8,214 nt of DNA from contig JAFSFK010000058.1 in the NCBI GenBank assembly GCA_017435245.1, positions 1-8,214 on the forward strand, in the 5' to 3' direction. Position numbers and translations under genes: made by a program. This document shows positions 1-6,619 of the stretch, piece after piece. The DNA is from Oscillospiraceae bacterium. GTDB lineage: Bacteria; Bacillota; Clostridia; Oscillospirales; Oscillospiraceae. The first letter of the stretch is position 1; the number at the start of each line of letters is the position of its first letter. The notes beneath the pieces are model-generated. The model made no database searches. It saw nothing but the letters and a program-made list of their open reading frames with translations, and was not told the DNA's origin.

Positions 1-2
1 AC

Positions 3-1682
3 GGCGATATGGGTATGTTTGGTGTCAACGCAGGTCAGGTGGTCAATGTCTACACCGAGAACGTGACGATGACAACCAATGCCGATACCAAGCAGGCCGG
101 TCTGCTCATTGGCACCAACCAGGGTAAGGTCCGCAGAAGCAATCTGAAGGGCGTGATCAACGCTGAGGATCTGGCGGACGGCGCCAAGATCGGCGGTCTG
201 GCAGGCTACAGCGTGGAGCTGCTGGAAACCACCACCGCAGCGGTGGATCTGAATGTGTCTGCTGCCGGAAAGGCATCTGTGGGAGGCATCGTAGGCCACC
301 AGGAGGGGAATATCATCCGTAACTGCAATGCAAGTGGTGTTTTGACCATTTCCGGCGGCGAAGCCAAGACGGTGGGCCTGTTTGCAGGCGTAGCCAATGA
401 TGCAGAACTGACCGGTTGTCAGTTCCTGGGTGAAGGCAACAAGGTAGACGGAGAGCTGTTTGTGACCTGTATCGGTACACAGACGGAGACTACCACAAAT
501 ACCGAATATGCCATCCGGGACAACAGCATCGAAAAAGTGGCATTTCCTGCCGATGTCCAGGCCCGCCGTGACCATGTGGTGGAAGTGGCCCGTGCTATGG
601 CCGGTACCTTCTGGACTGTCAAGGAGCCTCTGTTTATCGACTATAACTGCACCTGCTGCAAGGACAGGACCTTCCTGCCCGGCAAGCTCTACCGAGGCAT
701 TCCCTACAACCATAAAAACGGCTCTATGCAGCGCTTCCTCTACGCTATGGAGGAGCAGCCGGATGAGAATGGCAATCTGGTGGTTGCGGATTGGGTCTAC
801 GGTTATCAGGGAACCATCGATACCTGGGATATGTACATCGGCAATGACTGTTCCAGTTTCGCTCAGCAGGCTTTGGCCAGCGTCTGCGATGATGTGCAGT
901 TCTACCGCAGCCGTACACAGTTCCCCCACTATGGATTCGGAACCATTGCGGTAGGTGACTGGAATTGGGACATTCCTGTGGATGCCGACGGCTATGCCGA
1001 CGATACCTATAAGGAATATATCGAGCCCATCGGCGAGCTGGCAATGATGGAAAACTACGCTCTGCTCCGGGCCGGTGATATGGTTGGCAATACCATTACC
1101 GCCGGCGGTCACTGCCGTATCGTGGTGGAAGATCCTGTGGTGATGCTGGACGAAAACGGCAATCTGGATCCCGAGGCCAGCTATGTGACCACCTGTGAGC
1201 AGACCGGTTTCCAGGATGTTGAGGAAAACGGACTTTCCTATACCTCCTCCACCCGTTTGGATACCAAGTATTCCTTTGCTGTGCTGATCAAAGAAGGCTA
1301 TGTGCCTATGACCTGTGAATGTCTGGTCACCAGCACCGAGGACATCAGCGAGGCTACCGTTGAGGATACTCTGGACGGCCGCCTGGGTCTGACCACCGGT
1401 ATCGTCACCGCTACCAGAAACTTAGACAGCGTGGAGATGATCATCACCGATGCAGAGGGCAATGAGGTCTTCCGCAACAGAATGTTCACCACCGTGGGCA
1501 AGACTACCGACTCTATGAGTGAGTATTTTGTTATTCGTAAGGTCCCCAAGACCTATGACCTGGCAAACTTTACACCGGCGATCAGCCAGATCCAGTGGGA
1601 TCTGAGCAAGACCTACCACTGCACCATCATTGCGCATTTGAACTGCGGCGATGAAGTGGTGGCAAGAGAATTTGATTTCTAA
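3..1682 (+). CDS. Secreted/surface GLUG-repeat protein with NlpC/P60-like C-terminal domain (5' partial)
   Basis: The reading frame is open to the window edge (codons GGC GAT precede the first ATG at 9), so this is the C-terminal part of a longer protein; the stop is TAA at 1680-1682. Numbering from the ATG at 9, residues about 30-140 hold four GLUG-like repeats (AGLLIGTNQG, IGGLAGY, VGGIVGHQEGNIIRNC, VGLFAGV), which normally form beta-helical stalks on secreted proteins. Residues about 190-430 resemble a papain-like NlpC/P60 or CHAP fold: candidate nucleophile Cys281 in NDCSSFAQQAL, the family-typical LLRAGDMV at 352-359, and candidate His368 in GGHCRIVV. A cysteine cluster NCTCC (213-217) could bind metal or form disulfides. 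Residues about 435-557 look like an extra beta-rich domain. No LPXTG or other anchor is seen at the C terminus. The signal peptide, if any, lies outside the window. A role in cell-wall cleavage or protein/amide hydrolysis is inferred; the substrate is unknown. The gene is probably a separate unit from the operon downstream. Confidence 0.72.
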   Translation, partial: GDMGMFGVNAGQVVNVYTENVTMTTNADTKQAGLLIGTNQGKVRRSNLKGVINAEDLADGAKIGGLAGYSVELLETTTAAVDLNVSAAGKASVGGIVGHQEGNIIRNCNASGVLTISGGEAKTVGLFAGVANDAELTGCQFLGEGNKVDGELFVTCIGTQTETTTNTEYAIRDNSIEKVAFPADVQARRDHVVEVARAMAGTFWTVKEPLFIDYNCTCCKDRTFLPGKLYRGIPYNHKNGSMQRFLYAMEEQPDENGNLVVADWVYGYQGTIDTWDMYIGNDCSSFAQQALASVCDDVQFYRSRTQFPHYGFGTIAVGDWNWDIPVDADGYADDTYKEYIEPIGELAMMENYALLRAGDMVGNTITAGGHCRIVVEDPVVMLDENGNLDPEASYVTTCEQTGFQDVEENGLSYTSSTRLDTKYSFAVLIKEGYVPMTCECLVTSTEDISEATVEDTLDGRLGLTTGIVTATRNLDSVEMIITDAEGNEVFRNRMFTTVGKTTDSMSEYFVIRKVPKTYDLANFTPAISQIQWDLSKTYHCTIIAHLNCGDEVVAREFDF

Positions 1683-1689
1683 ATGAAAA

Positions 1690-1715
1690 CCGGGCAACGG
1701 GTTTCCGTTGCCCGG
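1690..1715 (+). terminator. Perfect 11-bp intergenic hairpin (possible terminator or processing/attenuation stem)
   Basis: CCGGGCAACGG (1690-1700) is perfectly complementary to CCGTTGCCCGG (1705-1715) with a GTTT loop. It begins 8 bases after the stop of the upstream gene, the usual place for a terminator. The + strand downstream flank is TAACGCC rather than a T-run, so it is not a canonical intrinsic terminator in the direction of the genes. The T-rich flank (GTTTTCATTT) is on the minus-strand side. It could be a partial terminator, a 3'-end stabilising stem, or part of the leader of the next gene. Confidence 0.5.
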
Positions 1716-1737
1716 TAACGCCAACGGGAGATTTCCC

Positions 1738-1745
1738 GGGAGGAA
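1738..1745 (+). promoter_or_regulatory. Strong Shine-Dalgarno site that fixes the start of the amidohydrolase gene
   Basis: GGGAGGAA lies so that GGAGG (1739-1743) is 9 bases upstream of the ATG at 1753. This supports 1753 over the in-frame ATG at 1708, which lies inside the 3' arm of the 1690-1715 hairpin and has no ribosome binding site. The first G of this site (1738) also ends the TCCCG arm of a small hairpin (CGGGA 1725-1729, loop GATT, TCCCG 1734-1738). Confidence 0.8.
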
Positions 1746-1752
1746 CACAATT

Positions 1753-3366
1753 ATGAGCAAGTATATCAGTGTGGGTATGGACTACGGTATGACCGTCAGT
1801 GGCTACGAGGGTTACAAAAACATCCAGGCGGTCGTAAAGGAAATGGACCGACTGGGTATTTGTCAGAGCGTCGTAGAGTATAACGGCCTGTCCAATGCTT
1901 TGGCCTGCAACAAAAAGCTGTTGGCGGATATTGATTCCGTTCCCAATGGCCGGCAGCGCCTGATCCCTGCCTTTAATCTGAATATGGGCGCACTGTTTCA
2001 GCGGGGTGCTATGGAACAGCTTGTGGAAATGATGGAAAACAACCGCCCCCACTGTGTAGTTCTCAAACCTGACAGCCACGGTTTCCAGCTGATGTCCATT
2101 GAGGAAGTGCTGGAAAAGGTCAAGCACCTGAATCCTGTGATCCTCATCAATGAGAAGGAACTGCGGGATCCCTGCACCGGCGTAGATGACCTGGTGTATC
2201 TTGCCAAGAAATTCCCCAATATGCGGTTTGTAGTCCGCCGGTTTATTTTCGGTGGCTGGAACCGGGCTTATAATGCCGCACGACAAGCGGAGAATATTTA
2301 CATCGACATTTCCAGACTTCACACGATGGATGCCATCGATATTGCCTGTGAGCACTTGGGTGACCATAAGGTGCTTTGGGGCCACAGCCGGGTGTCCGGT
2401 ATGGGCGCAGCAATGGCGGCGGTCACTTATGCCGACCTTTCCGAGGAAAGTAAGGACAAGGTCCGTTGGGGCAACTTCGTGAGTCTGTTTTCTGACCCTG
2501 CAGACAGGGCCTGTTTAATGGCAAATCTGAAAGAGCTGCCCAGCAAGGTGGCAAACAGCTTCTGGGCACCCTTTGTGGAGGGCAAGGGATTTGATGCCTG
2601 TCCTATCTACGATGTCCATACCCATTTGGGCTATACTGCGGTGACGGCCTATGTGTACGATTTGACCTTTGAAGAGCAGGTCGCCACCTTTGAAAAGAAT
2701 ATGAAACGGTTCAACATCAAAAAGATTGTTTCCACCGTTACCGGCATCCACGATCCTGTGGAGTGCCACCAGCTGAAGGAAGCGGCTGTCAAGGGCAAGG
2801 AGGACCGGTTCAAGGGCTATATCCGCTATAATCCCAACTATACGGATGTGTTTACCGAAGAATATATGGATGAGCGCTTCGCCACCGGCTATTATGTGGG
2901 TCTGAAATCTCTGCCCCATTATATGAAGGTGGATCTGCGGGATGAGCGTTATGCTCCTATGTTTGAGTACGCCCAAAAGCATAGCCTGCCCATTCTCATC
3001 CACAACGATATGAGCAAGGGCAGCCCCAAGATCTGCGCTGAGATGGCGGCAAAGTATCCCAACTGCAAAATGCTTCTGGGTCACAGCGGCGGAGGCGATG
3101 CCGGTCGTGAGCAGTGTCACGAGATCGCCAAGGATCCCCGCTACAGCAATGTGTATTTTGAGATTTGCGGTTCCTGGTTGGCCAACAGCTGGACCTGGAA
3201 GGATTCTCTGGAGCATATCGATTACACAAGAGTGCTGTTCGGAACGGATGCCCCTGTCCACTCTGTGGTTTGGGAGCTGGGACATTTGCTCAGTGAGGAT
3301 ATCCCAGATGAGCAGCTCATCGCCATTCTGGGCGGCAACGCAAAGAGAATTTTCGGTTTTGACTAA
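1753..3366 (+). CDS. Tandem amidohydrolase_2-family protein (inactive N-terminal copy, intact C-terminal copy)
   Basis: The product is 537 residues with no signal peptide, so it is cytoplasmic. The C-terminal half (about 284-537) is a complete metal-dependent TIM-barrel hydrolase of the amidohydrolase_2 type (the family that includes ACMSD and resorcylate-type decarboxylases). It shows YDVHTHLG (His289, His291), GLKSLP (Lys385), LPILIHND (His417), LLGHSGG (His444), FGTDAP (Asp499) and the typical closing GGNAKRIFGF. The N-terminal half (about 1-250) can be lined up with the same landmarks but has lost the ligands: ISVGMDYG for DVHTHLG, VILINEKE for the His strand, VVRRFIFGG for the GHSGG strand, LWGHSR for FGTDA, then DKVRWGNFVSLF for the closing helix. 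Typical family members are about 270-350 residues, so this is a fused duplication. It is the first gene of the four-gene cluster, with 24 bases to the next gene. The reaction (C-N/C-O hydrolysis or decarboxylation) and the substrate cannot be read from sequence. Confidence 0.88.
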   Translation: MSKYISVGMDYGMTVSGYEGYKNIQAVVKEMDRLGICQSVVEYNGLSNALACNKKLLADIDSVPNGRQRLIPAFNLNMGALFQRGAMEQLVEMMENNRPHCVVLKPDSHGFQLMSIEEVLEKVKHLNPVILINEKELRDPCTGVDDLVYLAKKFPNMRFVVRRFIFGGWNRAYNAARQAENIYIDISRLHTMDAIDIACEHLGDHKVLWGHSRVSGMGAAMAAVTYADLSEESKDKVRWGNFVSLFSDPADRACLMANLKELPSKVANSFWAPFVEGKGFDACPIYDVHTHLGYTAVTAYVYDLTFEEQVATFEKNMKRFNIKKIVSTVTGIHDPVECHQLKEAAVKGKEDRFKGYIRYNPNYTDVFTEEYMDERFATGYYVGLKSLPHYMKVDLRDERYAPMFEYAQKHSLPILIHNDMSKGSPKICAEMAAKYPNCKMLLGHSGGGDAGREQCHEIAKDPRYSNVYFEICGSWLANSWTWKDSLEHIDYTRVLFGTDAPVHSVVWELGHLLSEDIPDEQLIAILGGNAKRIFGFD

Positions 3367-3376
3367 TGCCTGTTGA

Positions 3377-3383
3377 AGAGAGG
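3377..3383 (+). promoter_or_regulatory. Ribosome binding site deciding the start of the GtaA-like gene
   Basis: AGAGAGG lies 7 bases upstream of the ATG at 3391. An in-frame TTG at 3373 would add six residues (MKRGSF) but would have this site downstream of it, and the family similarity starts just after 3391 (RAPAVPLVTHDPFF). The ATG is therefore preferred. Confidence 0.7.
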
Positions 3384-3390
3384 TAGCTTT

Positions 3391-5436
3391 ATGAATGTGA
3401 GCGGTTTTCGTGCACCGGCGGTGCCCCTGGTGACCCACGACCCCTTCTTTAGCCTGTGGAGCGGCGGTACTTGCCTGACCGATGACAATACCCGTCACTG
3501 GTCCGGTGTGCGTCAATATATGTTTGGTATCGTCATTTTTGACGGTGAGATCTATGAATTTATGGGGAAAGTGGGTGCCGTGGATGACCGGTATTACACC
3601 GGGTTCCGGAAGCTGGAGCAGGTGAGCTGCGAAGTGCGTCCTATGACCACGGTCTATACCTTTGCCCATCCCAAGTTTGATATGCAGCTGAAATTTACCA
3701 GTCCGCTGCTTTTAAACGATCTGGATATTCTGGCACGTCCTGTGTCCTATGTGGATTACACCATCAAAGCCAAGGACGGCAAGACACACACGGCTATTGT
3801 CCAGTTTGGTTTTTCCGGTGAGTTCTGCGTGGATATGACCACCCAGCAGGTATCCATCGGCAAGACGGAACAGTCTGTCTATTTTACTTCCGGTACGCAG
3901 AATATGCTGAAAAACTGCGGCGACGATCACCGCATCGAGTGGGGCAGTTTCCACATTGCCGCACCGGAATACGAATTCGAGGCGAAGAGCCTGCGTGCTT
4001 ATCAGCTGCATCTGCAGCGGCAGTATGGCGATAAAAACCGTTTTATCAACAACCTGAATTCCCAGGGCCCCAACCGGGAGCAGCTGGGACCCGATCATTA
4101 TGAACTGGGCGTGCCCACTGGGGTGCATCCTTACTACCCCACCATCCTTATTAAGAAGGAATATGCCCTGGAGAAAGAGAGCTGCGACGGCTTTGCGCTG
4201 GCTTACGACGATGTAAAGTGTATCCAGTACTTTGGGGAGAATGTGGATGCTTACTGGAAGCGCAGTGGTCAGACCTTCGATGAAATGCTGCGCCTTGCCC
4301 GGGCACAGCACGATGAAGTGCTTGCCAAGGTGGCGGTTTTTGAAACAGAACTGCTGGAAAAAGCCAGCAAGGTATCTGCCAAGTATGCCGATATCGTTGC
4401 TCTGGCCTACCGCCAGACGGTGGCGGGACATAAGCTGGCATACCACAACGGGCAGCTGCTGTTTATTTCCAAGGAGAACTACTCCAACGGCTGCGCAGCC
4501 ACTGTGGATGTGACCTATCCGTCGATTCCGTTGTTCCTTATGTACGCACCGGAGTTGGTGGAGGGAATGCTGCGTCCCATCTTCAAGCTGCTGGAGAAGG
4601 GACTGTGGGACTGGGAGTTTGCTCCCCACGATGCCGGTACATACCCCCTGCTGAACGGACAGGTCTACGGTTTCCTGCCCCGGCATCTGGAGACAAGACC
4701 GGATCCTCTGGATTCTCAGATGCCCATTGAGGAGTGCGGCAATATGCTGCTGATCGTGGCAGCAGTATGCGCTGCACAAAAAGATATGCACTGCTTTACC
4801 CAGCACCGGCAGATCCTGAAGCAGTGGGCGGATTATCTGGTGAAGATGGGCTACAACCCGGAAAACCAGCTGTGCACCGATGATTTTGCCGGTCACCTGG
4901 CCCACAACTGCAACCTCTCTGTCAAGGCGATCTGTGCTCTGGCGGCATATGCGAAAATGCTGGAAGCTGTGGGAGAATCGGGTGCTGCTTATCGGGCAAA
5001 GGCAGAGGAATTTGCCGCTGTTTGGGAAACCGAAGCCTTTGACGGTGACCACTACCGCCTGACCTTTGACCAGGCGGGCAGCTGGAGTCTGAAATACAAT
5101 ATGGTTTGGGATAAGCTGCTAGAGTTGAAGCTGTTCTCCCAAAAGGTCTATGATTTGGAGCTGGCCTGGTATAAGGATCATTTCAATGCCTACGGTATCC
5201 CCCTGGATAACCGGGGCGAGACCACCAAGACCGACTGGCAGATGTGGACCACCCGGCTGTTTGATGACAAGCAGTACACCGATCTGATCGTGGACATGAT
5301 GTGGAAGTATCTGTGTCAGACTCCCGACAGAGTGCCCTTCTCCGATTGCAACTATACCACCGAACCCTATACCCGGATCTTCATTGGACGGACGGTACAG
5401 GGCGGACTGTTTATCAATTTGCTGGAGTTGATGTAA
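3391..5436 (+). CDS. GtaA/DUF4965-family protein (glutaminase A-like, putative (alpha/alpha)6-barrel hydrolase), cytoplasmic form
   Basis: The product is 681 residues. It matches from memory the family annotated 'glutaminase A' after Aspergillus GtaA, with DUF4964, DUF5127, DUF4965 and DUF1793 regions. The N-terminal RAPAVPLVTHDPFFSLWS and TRHWSG...DGEIYEFMG (7-59) are the DUF4964/5127 signature. The beta-sandwich runs to about 310. The helical toroid follows with SKENYSNGC (360-368), EFAPHDAGTYP (409-419), MPIEECGNML (444-453), TDDFAGHLAHN (496-506), YGIPLDNRGETTKTDWQMW (601-619) and a closing PFSDCNYTT...TVQGGLF (649-673). Acidic residues in the HD, EE, DD and TDW motifs are the likely catalytic candidates, but I cannot assign them. 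Many relatives (fungal, Bacteroides) are longer and secreted; this one starts directly at the family core with no signal peptide, so it is probably cytoplasmic. It lies 24 bases after the amidohydrolase gene, and its stop abuts the next ATG. The glutaminase label is weakly founded for bacteria; a glycosidase activity is equally plausible. Confidence 0.87.
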   Translation: MNVSGFRAPAVPLVTHDPFFSLWSGGTCLTDDNTRHWSGVRQYMFGIVIFDGEIYEFMGKVGAVDDRYYTGFRKLEQVSCEVRPMTTVYTFAHPKFDMQLKFTSPLLLNDLDILARPVSYVDYTIKAKDGKTHTAIVQFGFSGEFCVDMTTQQVSIGKTEQSVYFTSGTQNMLKNCGDDHRIEWGSFHIAAPEYEFEAKSLRAYQLHLQRQYGDKNRFINNLNSQGPNREQLGPDHYELGVPTGVHPYYPTILIKKEYALEKESCDGFALAYDDVKCIQYFGENVDAYWKRSGQTFDEMLRLARAQHDEVLAKVAVFETELLEKASKVSAKYADIVALAYRQTVAGHKLAYHNGQLLFISKENYSNGCAATVDVTYPSIPLFLMYAPELVEGMLRPIFKLLEKGLWDWEFAPHDAGTYPLLNGQVYGFLPRHLETRPDPLDSQMPIEECGNMLLIVAAVCAAQKDMHCFTQHRQILKQWADYLVKMGYNPENQLCTDDFAGHLAHNCNLSVKAICALAAYAKMLEAVGESGAAYRAKAEEFAAVWETEAFDGDHYRLTFDQAGSWSLKYNMVWDKLLELKLFSQKVYDLELAWYKDHFNAYGIPLDNRGETTKTDWQMWTTRLFDDKQYTDLIVDMMWKYLCQTPDRVPFSDCNYTTEPYTRIFIGRTVQGGLFINLLELM

Positions 5437-6597
5437 ATGTTTGATTATACCGAATATGCCATCCGGCTGCGCCGGGAGCTGCATCAGTATCCGGAGATCG
5501 GCTTTGAGTTGCCTAAAACTCTGGCGTTGGTGCGCCGGGAACTGGATGCTATGGGCATCGAATATACCGAAAAATTCGGCAGAAGCAGTATCGTGGCTAC
5601 CATCAATCCCCAGCATAAGGGTTTCACCATTGGCATCCGGGCGGATATGGATGCTCTGCCGGTGCAGGAGCAGACGGAGCTGGAATTCAAGTCCAAGATC
5701 CCCGGACAGATGCATGCCTGCGGTCACGATATCCACACGGCGATGCTTTTGGCAACAGCCAGAAAGCTGAATGACCAAAAGGATGACCTGCGCTGCCGGG
5801 TGAAGCTTTTGTTTACGCCTGCTGAGGAGTATATCACCCCCGGCAGCAAAGAAATGGCAGAAAAGGGCGTAATGGATGACATCGACTGTGCCATCGCCTG
5901 CCACGTGAATCCTCTGTATGATGTGGGGGATGTGCGCCTGACCTACGGCGGTCAGGGTGCCAATTCCATGGGAATCACGGTGGAATTTTTTGGTGTCAGC
6001 GCCCATGCAAATGCCCAGCACAAGGGCGTGGATGCCATCCGTATGGCAGTGGAAAGCTACACTGCCATGGAGAATATGGTGGCCAAGGAATTGCCTCCCA
6101 CCACGCCCAGACTTTTGAATGTGGGTGTGTTTGAAGGCGGAAAGACCAACAATGTGATCTGCGATTACTGTAAGCTGTTTTTGACCACCCGGGCACACAG
6201 CGACGAGGTCACCGATTATATGCATGATCGGATTGTGCAGATCTGTGAAGGTATTGCGTCCCTTCACGGTGGACGGGCACAGGTAACTGTGAATAAGCTG
6301 CTGCCCTATGTGGTGAATCATGAAACTGTGGCAAGCCGGTTGCAAACTGCCGCCGAGAAGGTGGTAGGAAAGAACCATATTGGCATCCATCCCAGAAGCC
6401 TGGGGGGCGAGGATTTTGGCTATCTTAGCCGTAAGAAGCCCTGCGCCATGTTCCAGCTGGGTAGCCGTTCTACCCTTCCCGGTTCAGAAAAACCCCTCCA
6501 CAATGCCCAAATAAACTTTGATGAAAACTGTATGAAAGTGGGTGTCGATACCTTCGTACAGTTCGTTCTGGACAACCAGGACGGTATTGCGTTGTGA
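5437..6597 (+). CDS. M20D-family metallo-amidohydrolase (hippurate hydrolase / N-acyl-amino-acid amidohydrolase-like)
   Basis: The product is 386 residues, the normal length for M20D enzymes, which cleave N-acyl amino acids or conjugates using a two-metal centre. Expected ligands are present: MHACGHDIHT with Cys95 and His97, FTPAEE with Glu130 and metal-ligand Glu131, ACHVNP with His156, and LHNAQINF with His355. RADMDALP (68-75) is the usual preceding motif, and GVSAHA with His190 marks the dimerisation (lid) domain inserted at about 175-285. GGEDFGYL (323-330) is also typical. There is no signal peptide. The ATG at 5437 follows the stop of the previous gene with no gap, and GGAG at 5424-5427 inside that gene is a plausible ribosome binding site, so the two are probably translationally coupled. 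In this cluster it likely cuts an amide bond in an imported conjugate. The exact acyl or amino-acid partner (benzoyl, indole, acetyl, other) cannot be told from sequence. Confidence 0.93.
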   Translation: MFDYTEYAIRLRRELHQYPEIGFELPKTLALVRRELDAMGIEYTEKFGRSSIVATINPQHKGFTIGIRADMDALPVQEQTELEFKSKIPGQMHACGHDIHTAMLLATARKLNDQKDDLRCRVKLLFTPAEEYITPGSKEMAEKGVMDDIDCAIACHVNPLYDVGDVRLTYGGQGANSMGITVEFFGVSAHANAQHKGVDAIRMAVESYTAMENMVAKELPPTTPRLLNVGVFEGGKTNNVICDYCKLFLTTRAHSDEVTDYMHDRIVQICEGIASLHGGRAQVTVNKLLPYVVNHETVASRLQTAAEKVVGKNHIGIHPRSLGGEDFGYLSRKKPCAMFQLGSRSTLPGSEKPLHNAQINFDENCMKVGVDTFVQFVLDNQDGIAL

Positions 6598-6605
6598 CAA
6601 CAGGC

Positions 6606-6612
6606 AAAGGAG
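6606..6612 (+). promoter_or_regulatory. Ribosome binding site of the GH1 gene
   Basis: AAAGGAG lies 7 bases before the ATG at 6620. An in-frame ATG at 6542 lies inside the preceding M20D gene and would add 26 residues unlike any GH1 N terminus. The site and the canonical GH1 opening (FKLPKDFLIGTANSAFQSEGAW) both support 6620. Confidence 0.85.
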
Positions 6613-6619
6613 AAACAGA

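Noticed and set aside
1708..1752. Upstream in-frame ATG as start of the amidohydrolase
   Set aside because: It lies inside the 3' arm of a perfect hairpin without a Shine-Dalgarno site, whereas the ATG at 1753 has GGAGG at ideal spacing.
2515..5052. Two long minus-strand frames opposite the amidohydrolase and GtaA-like genes
   Set aside because: They are shadows of biased coding sequence. No ribosome binding site or domain supports them.
5119..6390. Open frame of over 400 codons on the minus strand opposite the GtaA-like/M20D junction
   Set aside because: It spans two well-supported + strand genes and its product is His/Gln-rich with no recognised fold.
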